From DASXRU01 sp034665305 (GTDB lineage: Bacteria; Acidobacteriota; Blastocatellia; Pyrinomonadales; Pyrinomonadaceae), in contig JAXDFZ010000010.1 of assembly GCA_034665305.1 (NCBI GenBank), positions 310,001 through 374,000 of the forward strand: 64,000 bases of DNA, read 5' to 3'. A program made the position numbers and the translations under genes. Numbering within the stretch: position 1 is the stretch's first letter; each line of letters opens with the position of its first letter. The notes under the pieces are model-generated. The model did no database searches and was not told where the DNA came from. It was given only the letters and a program-made list of their open reading frames with translations. This document shows, one piece after another, positions 33,696 to 42,278 of this stretch.

Positions 33696-34535
33696 ATGCC
33701 TGTAAACTTTAACGACCTCGTCGCGCTGATGGCGCGCCTGCGCTCGCCTGAAGGTTGCCCCTGGGACCGCGAGCAAACCTACGCGACGCTCGCACCGATG
33801 CTTTTGGAAGAAGCCTACGAAGCGTTCGATGCCCTCGAAGAAGCGCGCGAAGGCCGCGCTGATTCGTTGCGCGAAGAACTCGGCGATCTACTTTTTCAGA
33901 TCACGTTCTTTGCGAAGGTCGCCGAAGAGCGCGGTGAATTCAATATCGACGACGTGATCGCGACGGTCCACGAAAAGATGGTGCGACGGCATCCGCATGT
34001 GTTCGCCGATGTTGAGGCGGGTGACTCCGCGGCAGTGTTGCGGAATTGGGAAGCGATCAAGGCCGAAGAGAAACGCGCCGCGCGCGGCGATTCCGCGAAT
34101 GACGAAGCGGAGGTTTCCCTGCTCGCAGGCGTATCACGAAAAGCGCCAGCGTTGATGGAGGCCCACCAGCTGACAACCAAAGCAGCGCGCGTTGGCTTTG
34201 ACTGGGAAAAGGTCACCGACATCTTTGCCAAACTGGACGAGGAAACCGAGGAACTGCGCGCGGCGATCGCCGCCCATGCAGAATCCAAAACCGAGGCCGA
34301 TCACACGCGCATGCGCGAAGAGGTTGGTGACTTGTTGTTCGTGGTGACAAACATCGCGCGTCACCTGCAGGTGGAACCAGAAGCGGCACTGAAACTAACC
34401 AATCGAAAGTTTCGCCGGCGGTTCGAATACATCGAAACAAAGTTGCGCGAACGCCGGCAAGCGTTTGAGAATGCGACTCTCGACGAAATGGAATCTTTGT
34501 GGCAAGCGGCGAAGCTGGCTGAGATAAATGAATGA
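33696..34535 (+). CDS. mazG: nucleoside triphosphate pyrophosphohydrolase MazG
   Basis: A 279-residue protein with two tandem all-alpha MazG domains. The first has LRSPEGCPWDREQTYATL and MLLEEAYEAFDALEE (ExxE motif, about 33-48); the second has a similar EETEELRAAI and EEVGDLLFVVTNIAR. It hydrolyses NTPs to NMPs and pyrophosphate, cleaning the nucleotide pool. It lies alone on the plus strand between two minus-strand genes and is flanked by related word repeats. Confidence 0.93.
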   Translation: MPVNFNDLVALMARLRSPEGCPWDREQTYATLAPMLLEEAYEAFDALEEAREGRADSLREELGDLLFQITFFAKVAEERGEFNIDDVIATVHEKMVRRHPHVFADVEAGDSAAVLRNWEAIKAEEKRAARGDSANDEAEVSLLAGVSRKAPALMEAHQLTTKAARVGFDWEKVTDIFAKLDEETEELRAAIAAHAESKTEADHTRMREEVGDLLFVVTNIARHLQVEPEAALKLTNRKFRRRFEYIETKLRERRQAFENATLDEMESLWQAAKLAEINE

Positions 34536-34540
34536 CTCCC

Positions 34541-34640
34541 CGCCGATTGCGGAGTGCAGATTGCAGATTTCGGATTAAAAGACGAAGCGCCTTTCTTCCT
34601 CAATCCGCAGTCCGCAGTCCGCATTCTGCAGCCGCAATCG
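34541..34640. repeat. GATTGCGG word-repeat palindrome, second copy
   Basis: CCGATTGCGGAGTGCAGATT (34541 on), with GCAGATTTCGGATT, and the inverted CAATCCGCAGTCCGCAGTCC and CTGCAGCCGCAATCG (ending about 34640) repeat the words seen at 33493-33585. It fills the gap between mazG and the M48 gene. Confidence 0.65.
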
Positions 34641-34649
34641 CTTGTGCCA

Positions 34650-36086
34650 CTACTGGTTCAGTTGCAGTGAACGCAGAATGTTGCTGAATGCGCTCTGGTA
34701 AGTGCTGTACTCATTCTGCGGCGCCACCGTGATCATGTAGAACAACTGGCCGTTCCGCAGTTGTGTGGTCACGATGTTGATTACTTCCTGCTGGCCGGTA
34801 GCCTCGTTGACGTTAGTCAGACGAGTTGAGAGGCCATTGCGACCGCCCACATACACTCGCGTCAAACCAGTCTGCTGCCGCAGGTTGTTGTTCTGTCCTA
34901 ACGAGCTCAACAGTTCGTTGGTCGCCTGCTGCAGGTTCTGTGACTGCGTTTGCGACACGCCGAACTGCACGCCATGCGTGAAAACGTCTGTGCCCTGAAC
35001 CTGACCGTAGGCGCCCTCAGGTGCAAACCAGATTGACGATCCCTGGCTGCCCAACTGGCTCCAATTGTCAGGCACACTCACGCGAAACAGGTTCGATTCG
35101 CTGAATGTCCGGTAACGCGTCGAAGGATATGAAACTCGACCGCGGGGCGGGTTGCTGGGATAGTTTCCCGCCGGCTCGCCGTTGGGATAGCGTTGGCCGC
35201 TACGCGCAATTTCTGCCATCGATGCAGCGCGCGGCATGCCACGAAGTTGCGCCTGCACTTGCTGGAACTGGCGATTGTCCCGGTTGGCCGTCTCCGTGTT
35301 GACTCGCAGCAGCGCGGCTTCCTGGTTGATGCGCTCGTAACGGTTGCCCGGGTTAGGGTGACTGCTGAGCCACTCCGGTCCGCCACTGCCGCCACCCTGT
35401 TGTTGAATAGTTTGGAACATGCGGGCCAGGTCGCGTGGATCGTAACCGGCGCGCGCCATGATCTGCGCCCCGAGGATGTCAGCCTGCGTTTCATATTTAC
35501 GACTGTACTTCAAAGCGCCGGCCCCAAAACCAATTTGACTTCCCGCCCCGATGATCGCTCCGGGAGCGCCACCGATCACCGCACCGGCAATTTGGCCCAG
35601 CACCGAGCCGATTTGGAATTTCTGTGTTTCAGTGGCCTGCGCCGTCGCGTGACGCAAAGCGACGTGGCTAATCTCGTGGGCCATCACGCCCGCCATCTCA
35701 CCTTCGCTATGCGCCGCCTGGATCATTCCGCGATTCACGTACATCGGCCCACCGGGTAACGCGAAAGCATTAATGTCGCGAGCGTCCACCACGTCAAACG
35801 TGTACCGAAACTGCGGATATTGAAACTCGGAAGGAATAGCCGCCACCAGGCGCTGTCCTACCGACTCCACATAGTTATCGATATTGCGGTCGCGAATGAT
35901 CGGCATTTGCCGCTCGACTTGTTGGGCCGCCTCGCGGCCGGCCCGCACGTCGTCTTCTACCTTGTACTTATTTTTTGGCGCAACGATTGGCGTTTGGCCG
36001 AAAGCTGCGAGGGGCGCAGCGAACAGAGCCAACGCTAACATCCACACAAATAGACTTTTGAGATTGCGATTATTGCTTCTAATCAT
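34650..36086 (-). CDS. M48-family zinc metalloprotease, exported
   Basis: A 478-residue protein with an N-terminal signal peptide ending near AAFGQ. The zinc site is MAHEISHVALRHA (HExxH), and the third ligand probably lies in the helix containing ETQADILGAQ. The gluzincin domain occupies about residues 45-260, a layout like BepA/YfgC-type periplasmic proteases, which act in outer-membrane protein assembly. The C-terminal part (ESNLFRVSVPDNWSQLG) is an additional beta-rich domain common in acidobacterial M48 proteins. ATG at 36086 is favoured by GGAGGA just upstream; an ATG four codons earlier lacks one. Confidence 0.93.
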   Translation of the reverse strand: MIRSNNRNLKSLFVWMLALALFAAPLAAFGQTPIVAPKNKYKVEDDVRAGREAAQQVERQMPIIRDRNIDNYVESVGQRLVAAIPSEFQYPQFRYTFDVVDARDINAFALPGGPMYVNRGMIQAAHSEGEMAGVMAHEISHVALRHATAQATETQKFQIGSVLGQIAGAVIGGAPGAIIGAGSQIGFGAGALKYSRKYETQADILGAQIMARAGYDPRDLARMFQTIQQQGGGSGGPEWLSSHPNPGNRYERINQEAALLRVNTETANRDNRQFQQVQAQLRGMPRAASMAEIARSGQRYPNGEPAGNYPSNPPRGRVSYPSTRYRTFSESNLFRVSVPDNWSQLGSQGSSIWFAPEGAYGQVQGTDVFTHGVQFGVSQTQSQNLQQATNELLSSLGQNNNLRQQTGLTRVYVGGRNGLSTRLTNVNEATGQQEVINIVTTQLRNGQLFYMITVAPQNEYSTYQSAFSNILRSLQLNQ

Positions 36087-36524
36087 TTCTTCCTCCACAT
36101 CGTCTTTTGCTATCTTCCGATATTCGGCCCGGTCAAATACAGAGATTTCCCGTATTCCCGCTCTGATTCAATCAAACGCAATGCCACTGTTATCAGCAGC
36201 CCACGATTGGGTTTTACGCAGGTTCGTTCCTCATTTGCGCAATCCTCCGCCCATTTCCCGCATGGTTTTGCCATTAACTCCGCAACCCGCTCGCAACAAT
36301 TCGGGACATAAACGTGCATGCTTCAGGGACGTCAGGGTAAATCGCGATTAACAGACCGGAGCCCCCGCGGGGCGGCATAAATAGGATGAACGTTACGAAT
36401 TATGTCGCTCGCTTCGCGAGCTTGGTTGCAATCGCCGACGTGGACCCACAGCTCGCGCTGTGGGCTACGGGTATCGCCGCCCGCTATGCGGGCTTCGGAA
36501 TCCAACTCGTCGCAGCCTACAAAC
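36087..36524. other. 438-bp gap with hairpin-rich repeat
   Basis: It lies between the M48 gene start and the queG stop. The first half shows nothing coding. The second half (about 36355-36500) carries CCCCGCGGGGC, CCCACAGCTCGCGCTGTGGG and GCCCGCTATGCGGGC hairpins, likely an intergenic repeat element. Small frames here do not resemble any family. Confidence 0.6.
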
Positions 36525-37490
36525 TCATTGAGGTTCACATCCCGACAGCAACGCGCGCGCGTTACGTTTCAGCCCGGCCAGCTTTGCGCGTTTCATGGCG
36601 CTGCGGCGAAACCTGGTCGCATAGGTTTCCGGTGTCAGTTCCAATATCTCAGAAAGGCCCGGGTTCACATTATTTGAACGCGGTGCGAAACGCTCTTCTT
36701 CACTGTTTTGCGCGAAGCGATTCCACGGGCAAACATCCTGGCAAATATCGCAACCGTACAACCAACCGGCGAGATTGCCCGCGAGGTCAGTCGGTATTTC
36801 CGATGCGCGCGATTCGATAGTCGCATGCGAAATGCATTGGTTTGAATCCACGAGGTAGGGTTCGACAATCGCATCAGTGGGACACGCTTCGATGCAAAGC
36901 GTGCATGCGCCGCAGTGATCTTCGACCCGCTCGTTGTCATGGGCCAGTTCTAAATTCAACAACAACTCACCGATGAAGATCCATGAACCGTAATCGCGTG
37001 TAATCAAGTTTGTGTGCTTACCAATCCAACCCAGACCGGCGCGTTGCGCCCAGGCCTTATCCATCATCGGCTGGATATCTACGCAAACTTTTCCCTCCGC
37101 CGCCGGCCATCGGTCTTTGATCCAGTGTAGAAGGGCGCGCAACTTTTCGCCGACAACATCGTGATAATCATCGCCCCATGCATAACGGGAGACTTTGCCG
37201 CGAGTAGGATCGCCGTCGTGCTGCGCGGGGGTTTGGTAATTAATCGCGACGACCAGGACGGACTTCGCAGCCGGAAAGATTTTGCGTGGATCAGTGCGTT
37301 GTTCGGGATCGCGAGCCATCCAGGCCATTTCACCGGCGTAGCCGCGCCGCAACCATTCTTCCAGGCGCCGGAGGTCACCAGCTAATGGTTCAGCCGGCAC
37401 GATGCCGGCCTTCTGAAAACCGAGCGCGAAAGCGTGGGCCTTGATCAGTGCGGCGCCATCTACCGGCGAAATTGTTTCCGAGACCGTCAT
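36525..37490 (-). CDS. queG: epoxyqueuosine reductase
   Basis: A 321-residue cobalamin-dependent iron-sulfur enzyme that reduces epoxyqueuosine in tRNA to queuosine. Two ferredoxin-like clusters are visible: CGACTLCIEACPTDAI (about 187-202) and GCDICQDVCPWNR (about 238-250). The cobalamin-binding core is near MDKAWAQRAGLGWIGKHTN. The length is slightly below the usual 340-380 residues, with the C-terminus short by comparison. It starts divergently from glpK and has no queuosine neighbours. Confidence 0.93.
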   Translation of the reverse strand: MTVSETISPVDGAALIKAHAFALGFQKAGIVPAEPLAGDLRRLEEWLRRGYAGEMAWMARDPEQRTDPRKIFPAAKSVLVVAINYQTPAQHDGDPTRGKVSRYAWGDDYHDVVGEKLRALLHWIKDRWPAAEGKVCVDIQPMMDKAWAQRAGLGWIGKHTNLITRDYGSWIFIGELLLNLELAHDNERVEDHCGACTLCIEACPTDAIVEPYLVDSNQCISHATIESRASEIPTDLAGNLAGWLYGCDICQDVCPWNRFAQNSEEERFAPRSNNVNPGLSEILELTPETYATRFRRSAMKRAKLAGLKRNARALLSGCEPQ

Positions 37491-37562
37491 AGCTGGTTTG
37501 TGATGCTGTTAGTATATCCGCAGATTACGAAGATTACGCAGGCGCGAGGTTGGTTCAGTTGG

Positions 37563-37657
37563 CAATCTCATTAGCACCGCACTTCAGTGCGGTGATCCGT
37601 AGTCCGGTCAAGTCGTATGGATGCCGCCCTAACACTGACTGAAGTCAGCCAATGAGG
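37563..37657. repeat. GAATCTCATTAG-family repeat, copy 1
   Basis: CAATCTCATTAGCACCGCAC then TTCAGTGCGGTGATCCG, ending CTGAAGTCAGCCAATGAG. Inner hairpins are CCGCACTTCAGTGCGG and CTGACTGAAGTCAG. Other copies are at 50029-50134 and 55698-55747. It lies upstream of glpK. Confidence 0.7.
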
Positions 37658-37714
37658 CCTCTAAACTGAAATACCGCCCAAACACAACCATCATTAAGAA
37701 CTAACCCAACGATC

Positions 37715-39217
37715 ATGAGCAGAGACGGCTACATCCTGGCGATCGACCAGGGAACCACCGGTACCAAGGTGGTGATTGTCGATCACGACGCAAACATACG
37801 CGCGCGTGCTTATTCCGAATTTACGCAACGCTATCCGCAGCCGGGTTGGGTCGAGCACGACGCCGAAGAAATCTGGCGCGTCAGTCTCAGTCTGGTGGCG
37901 GAAGCCTTGAGATCGGCATCCATTGAAGCCCGCGAGATCCAGGCTATTGGCATAACGAACCAGCGGGAAACGGTGGTGCTTTGGGATCGCGTCACCGGTC
38001 TCCCGGTTTGTAATGCAATTGTCTGGCAGGACCGGCGCACAGCGAGCATTTGCGATCAATTAAAGGCTGCCGGTCTGGCGGAAACGGTTCGCGCCAAAAC
38101 GGGCTTGGTAATCGATCCTTATTTTTCCGCGACGAAGATCAAATGGCTGTTGGACCACGATCCGCAACTGCGTCAGCGAGCAACGCGCGGGGAGATCGCT
38201 TTTGGCACAGTGGATTCGTGGCTGGTTTGGAAACTCACTGGCGGACGCACGCACGTCACCGACTATTCCAACGCTTCGCGCACGCTGCTCTTTAACATCA
38301 ATGAGCTTCGTTGGGATGAAGAGTTGTTGGCCTTGCTCGACATTCCCGCGGAAATTCTTCCCGAAGTGAAACCCTCCTCGTTCATCTATGAACAGTCCGA
38401 CCCGGCGGTTTTCTTTGGTCAAAGCGTTCCCGTCTCGGGGATCGCCGGCGATCAGCAAGCGGCACTGTTTGGGCAAGCCTGTTTCGAGGAAGGTTTGGCA
38501 AAGAACACTTATGGCACCGGTTCGTTCGTGCTGATGAACACGGGCAACCGTCCAGTACGCAGCAACGCAGGTCTGTTGACAACCATCGCCTGGGGAGTTG
38601 CTGATGAGCCGGTTGTTTACGCGCTCGAAGGATCTGTTTTTATCACCGGTGCGGCAGTGCAATGGTTGCGCGATGGCCTTGGCATAATCGAAAGCGCCGC
38701 GGAAACAGAAGCGCTCGCGCTCTCGTTGGAAACAAATGACGGCGTGTTTTTTGTGCCGGCGTTGGCGGGACTGGGCGCGCCGCACTGGGATGCATACGCG
38801 CGCGGCACCATCCTGGGCATTGATCGCGGCACCACGAAAGCGCATCTGGCCCGCGCTGCCTTGGAAAGCATGTGCTACCAGTCGCGTGACGTGGTAGCGG
38901 CCATGGAGCAGGACTCGGGAACGCGTTTGAAGGAGTTGCGCGTCGATGGCGGTGCGGTCGGCAATGCTTTCCTGATGCAGTTTCAGGCCGACATTCTGGG
39001 AGTGCCAATCGAAGTTCCGTTGCTCACTGAAACCACCTCGTGCGGCGCCGCCTATCTGGCTGGCCTGGCTGTGGGTTTCTGGAAGAACACGGAAGAGATC
39101 GCCGCGACGTGGAAAGTGGCGAAACGATACGAGCCGCGCATTAGCGCAGCAGAACGCGAACGTTTACAAGCACAATGGCTGCGGGCCGTCGAACGCGCGA
39201 AAGGTTGGGCCCAGTAG
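37715..39217 (+). CDS. glpK: glycerol kinase
   Basis: A 500-residue FGGY-family kinase making glycerol-3-phosphate from glycerol and ATP. ILAIDQGTTGTKVVIVD opens the nucleotide-binding fold, QRETVVLWDRVTG and WQDRRT hold substrate contacts, and GIAGDQQAALFGQ and NTYGTGSF are conserved ATP-site segments. The full family length is present. The glycerol-3-phosphate dehydrogenase gene follows on the same strand after a repeat. No glycerol facilitator gene was seen nearby. Confidence 0.96.
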   Translation: MSRDGYILAIDQGTTGTKVVIVDHDANIRARAYSEFTQRYPQPGWVEHDAEEIWRVSLSLVAEALRSASIEAREIQAIGITNQRETVVLWDRVTGLPVCNAIVWQDRRTASICDQLKAAGLAETVRAKTGLVIDPYFSATKIKWLLDHDPQLRQRATRGEIAFGTVDSWLVWKLTGGRTHVTDYSNASRTLLFNINELRWDEELLALLDIPAEILPEVKPSSFIYEQSDPAVFFGQSVPVSGIAGDQQAALFGQACFEEGLAKNTYGTGSFVLMNTGNRPVRSNAGLLTTIAWGVADEPVVYALEGSVFITGAAVQWLRDGLGIIESAAETEALALSLETNDGVFFVPALAGLGAPHWDAYARGTILGIDRGTTKAHLARAALESMCYQSRDVVAAMEQDSGTRLKELRVDGGAVGNAFLMQFQADILGVPIEVPLLTETTSCGAAYLAGLAVGFWKNTEEIAATWKVAKRYEPRISAAERERLQAQWLRAVERAKGWAQ

Positions 39218-39223
39218 TTTTTT

Positions 39224-39350
39224 GGAGTGCGGTGGCAAGCGAAGCGCGACACCGCTTGGGATTGATTCGATCAGTGAGATTTTTTTCAGCGTGAAGCCAT
39301 GGGATACTAATCCAAAGCGCCGTCGCCGCTTCGCTCTGCCGGCGCACTCC
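39224..39350. repeat. GGAGTGC-family imperfect inverted repeat, copy 3
   Basis: Left arm GGAGTGCGGTGGCAAGCG with GAAGCGCGACACCGCTTGGG; right arm TCCAAAGCGCCGTCGCCGC then TTCGCTCTGCCGGCGCACTCC. It sits between glpK and glpD and matches the copies at 809-922 and 8854-8980. Confidence 0.75.
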
Positions 39351-39370
39351 AAATTCGGCCCCCGCGCCAA

Positions 39371-40957
39371 ATGAAGAGCAGTTCAACTTACGACGTAATC
39401 ATCATCGGTGCCGGAATCAACGGCGCCGGGATCGCGCGCGATGCGGCCACGCGCGGGTTGCGCGTGTTGCTCCTGGACAAAAGCGACATGGGGGGCGGCA
39501 CTTCCAGTTTCTCAACGCGCCTGATCCACGGCGGTTTGCGCTATCTGGAACACGGAGAGTTGGGGCTGGTCCGCGAGTCTTTGCGGGAGCGTGAAGTACT
39601 CTTAAGAATCGCGCCCCACCTGGTTCGCTCCATACCGATTCTGATTCCCATCTACCAACAAGCACGCCGTGGTCCATGGACCATTCGCGCCGGGATGATT
39701 GCTTATGACCTGCTCTCGCTTGCAAAAACGCTGCCGCGGCATCGCATGCTTTCGCGGACAGCAGCGTTGCAGCAGGCTCCGGGACTGAACCGCACGGGAC
39801 TTGCCGGCGGAGCAATCTATTACGATGCGCAGGTTGAGTTTGCCGAGCGGCTCGTGCTGGAGAACGCATTGGCGGCGCAACAACAGGGCGCGGACATTGT
39901 CACCTATGCGCGGGTCGATCATTTCATAGTTGAAGACGAAGTGCTGCTCGGAGTTGAATTCATCACCGAGCTAGACGGCAGCAACAACAGCGCGCGCGGG
40001 AATCTAATAATCAATGCCGCCGGGCCGTGGATCGATCAGGTGCTGGAACGATCTCGCATTAAGGGGAAGCGTTTGATTGGCGGCACGAAGGGAAGTCACG
40101 TGATCGTGGCCCCGTTTCCCGGTGCGCCGGCCGCCGCACTTTACATCGAAGCCCACGCCGATGGCCGGCCGTTTTTCATCATTCCGTGGAACGCTAACTA
40201 CCTGATTGGCACGACCGACATTCATTACGAAGGCGATCTTGATCAGGTCGACGCCACGCCGGAAGAAATCGACTATCTGTTAGGCGAGACCAACCGGGTG
40301 ATTCCCGGCGCGTATCTAGGTCGCGAGCAGATCCTTTACAGCTACGCCGGAGTGCGGCCGCTGCCGTTCGTGGACGACAAGAATGAAAGCGCCATTACCC
40401 GGCGGCACTTCATTCGCCAACACGCGCGTCATGCGAACTTGCTCTCGATCGTTGGTGGAAAGTTGACTACCTATCGCAGCCTCGCGGAGGAAACGGTTGA
40501 TCTGGCTTTCAAAAAACTCGGAAGAGACTCGCCGGCTTGCGTGACCGGGAAAGCGCTGCTGCCGGGCGCTATCGGTTCTGAGACTGCGTCGCCAGAAGTT
40601 CCAACTGCGGGCGGGTTTCCGCAAAAGGTAAATAAGCGGCTGGCGCGTATCTATGGTAGGCGAGCCAAGGAAGTCATGGAGCTTGCCTCTCAAGATGCAT
40701 CACTGGGCACCACCTTCAACGCTGAAGCCGACGCCATCGCCGCCGAAGTAGTTTTTTCCTTTACGCGCGAGTTGGCGACGACGCTGGCGGATTGTTTACT
40801 ACGCCGCACGATGATCGGATTGAATCCTTCACAAGGGATTGGCGACGATCTGGCAGCGGCCGACATCGCGCGCAAACATTTAGGCTGGTCGGAAGATCGG
40901 GTGCGAAGAGAGGTTTCCGATTATCGAAAGCATCTGCCAGGTAAAGTTAATTCCTGA
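39371..40957 (+). CDS. glpD: aerobic glycerol-3-phosphate dehydrogenase
   Basis: A 528-residue FAD enzyme oxidising glycerol-3-phosphate to dihydroxyacetone phosphate and feeding electrons to quinone. GAGINGAGIARDAATRG (14-30) is the dinucleotide-binding loop, and STRLIHGGLRYLEHGELGLV follows as in all GlpD proteins. NAAGPWID and GGKLTTYR are further conserved FAD segments. The C-terminal helical domain is present. It lies 153 bp after glpK on the same strand, so the two enzymes form a glycerol-use pair. Confidence 0.96.
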   Translation: MKSSSTYDVIIIGAGINGAGIARDAATRGLRVLLLDKSDMGGGTSSFSTRLIHGGLRYLEHGELGLVRESLREREVLLRIAPHLVRSIPILIPIYQQARRGPWTIRAGMIAYDLLSLAKTLPRHRMLSRTAALQQAPGLNRTGLAGGAIYYDAQVEFAERLVLENALAAQQQGADIVTYARVDHFIVEDEVLLGVEFITELDGSNNSARGNLIINAAGPWIDQVLERSRIKGKRLIGGTKGSHVIVAPFPGAPAAALYIEAHADGRPFFIIPWNANYLIGTTDIHYEGDLDQVDATPEEIDYLLGETNRVIPGAYLGREQILYSYAGVRPLPFVDDKNESAITRRHFIRQHARHANLLSIVGGKLTTYRSLAEETVDLAFKKLGRDSPACVTGKALLPGAIGSETASPEVPTAGGFPQKVNKRLARIYGRRAKEVMELASQDASLGTTFNAEADAIAAEVVFSFTRELATTLADCLLRRTMIGLNPSQGIGDDLAAADIARKHLGWSEDRVRREVSDYRKHLPGKVNS

Positions 40958-41157
40958 TTACGCCGAAGGCGTTGAATAACTCAGCCCAGGGGTAACACCC
41001 TGGAGACGGATTTGGAGTTACCGTTTCTTACCCTGAAAGAGTTGAAGAAGGAACTCCCACACCTCGATTTACAACTCTTTCAGGGTAATTAATCACTACT
41101 GGGCATCGCCACCGAGGGTGTTACCCTGGGCTGAGTTATTCAACGCCGTCGGCGTAA
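40958..41157. repeat. 200-bp inverted repeat between glpD and rsmI
   Basis: TTACGCCGAAGGCGTTGAAT, then AACTCAGCCCAGGGGTAACA, is mirrored by TGTTACCCTGGGCTGAGTT and ATTCAACGCCGTCGGCGTAA. An inner pair, TTACCCTGAAAGAGTTG / CAACTCTTTCAGGGTAA, is perfect. It fills the whole gap between convergent genes. Confidence 0.88.
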
Positions 41158-41170
41158 GAAACAGCCTGAT

Positions 41171-42016
41171 TTAATTCCGCGCCCGCTCGGCGATGAAGCG
41201 GCGGTAAGCTTCGGCGCGCGGAATTCCCAACTCGCGGGCAGCCTTCTTCAAGGCAGCGCGATGCTCCATACCTTCGCTTTCAAATCTCGTCACCAACTCG
41301 AACACATTCGCTGTAGCAGGTTCGGTAGCGACATTCACGATCTCCCGGCGATCGATGATCAAAACCATTTCACCGCGGACGCTTCCGGCGGAGGCAAAGC
41401 GCCCGGCTAGTTCGCTCAATAATCCGCGCGCGATTTCTTCATGAAGTTTCGTTAGTTCGCGCGCCACTGCGGCCTGGCGTTCGCCAAGAACTGCAAGCGC
41501 ATCGCGCAAGGTAGCCGCTATCCGATGTGGCGCTTCGTAGAAGATCAACGTCGCCTCAGTCGGCTTCATTTTCTCCAGGCGCGCGCGCCGAGCACTGGAA
41601 CGCGCGGGCAGGAATCCTCCAAAGAGAAATTCATCAGTCGGCAAGCCCGAACCAATGAGCGCCGTCACCACCGCGCTCGGCCCCGGGAGCGGAACGACAT
41701 CGATGTTAGCGACGATTGCCTGCTGCACGAGGCGAAATCCCGGATCGTTTACGAGGGGTGTTCCGGCGTCGGATACCAGTGCCACATTGGCTCCGGCAGT
41801 GAGTTGCGCGCACAGCTCAGCGGCGCGCGTTTGCTCGTTATGCTCGTGGTAACTGATGGTCTTCGTTTTGATCGCGTAATGATTTAACAGCTTGCGTGTG
41901 TGGCGCGTGTCCTCGCAGGCGATGAGGTCGACTTCACTGAGGATGCGCAGCGCGCGCTGCGTAATGTCTTCCAGATTGCCGATGGGCGTGGGAACCAGAT
42001 AGAGCGTGCCGGGCAT
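41171..42016 (-). CDS. rsmI: 16S rRNA (cytidine(1402)-2'-O)-methyltransferase
   Basis: A 281-residue tetrapyrrole-methylase-fold enzyme that 2'-O-methylates C1402 of 16S rRNA. The N-terminus GTLYLVPTPIGNLEDITQRA and the SAM-site segment VSDAGTPLVNDPGFRLV are diagnostic, as are ACEDTRHTRKLLNHY and FYEAPHRI. It has a full-length C-terminal helical domain. It lies alone, downstream of purM on the minus strand but separated from it by repeats. Confidence 0.95.
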   Translation of the reverse strand: MPGTLYLVPTPIGNLEDITQRALRILSEVDLIACEDTRHTRKLLNHYAIKTKTISYHEHNEQTRAAELCAQLTAGANVALVSDAGTPLVNDPGFRLVQQAIVANIDVVPLPGPSAVVTALIGSGLPTDEFLFGGFLPARSSARRARLEKMKPTEATLIFYEAPHRIAATLRDALAVLGERQAAVARELTKLHEEIARGLLSELAGRFASAGSVRGEMVLIIDRREIVNVATEPATANVFELVTRFESEGMEHRAALKKAARELGIPRAEAYRRFIAERARN

Positions 42017-42030
42017 GCGGCCTATTCTAT

Positions 42031-42126
42031 CCGCTGATTACGCAGATTACACAGATGAGGAGAACGAAAACATTTTGCGGTCGGATCAGTTCGATTTCCA
42101 ATCTGTGAAATCTGCGTAATCTGCGG
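42031..42126. repeat. GATTACGCAGATTACACAGAT inverted word repeat
   Basis: CCGCTGATTACGCAGATTAC then ACAGAT (42031-42056) is mirrored by AATCTGTGAAATCTGCGTAA then TCTGCGG (42100-42126). A one-sided relative, CCGCAGATTACGAAGATTAC, lies near 37516 upstream of glpK. It sits between rsmI and purM. Confidence 0.75.
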
Positions 42127-42278
42127 GTACACTTCGCTCAAATGCGAAGCCTCGCTCATTGATCAAGAGGTTGGACGTAAAACCTGCAGCCGCTATGGGA
42201 AATCGTTTCGCCACGGTCGACTCCAAGGAGTTGGCGCGCACTCGCGATCGGTTGCTGTGGGTGGTCTTGTAGGATGCC

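Noticed and set aside
38060..38845. 261-residue minus-strand open frame
   Set aside because: It lies wholly within glpK, which is well supported, and reads as composition-driven shadow coding.
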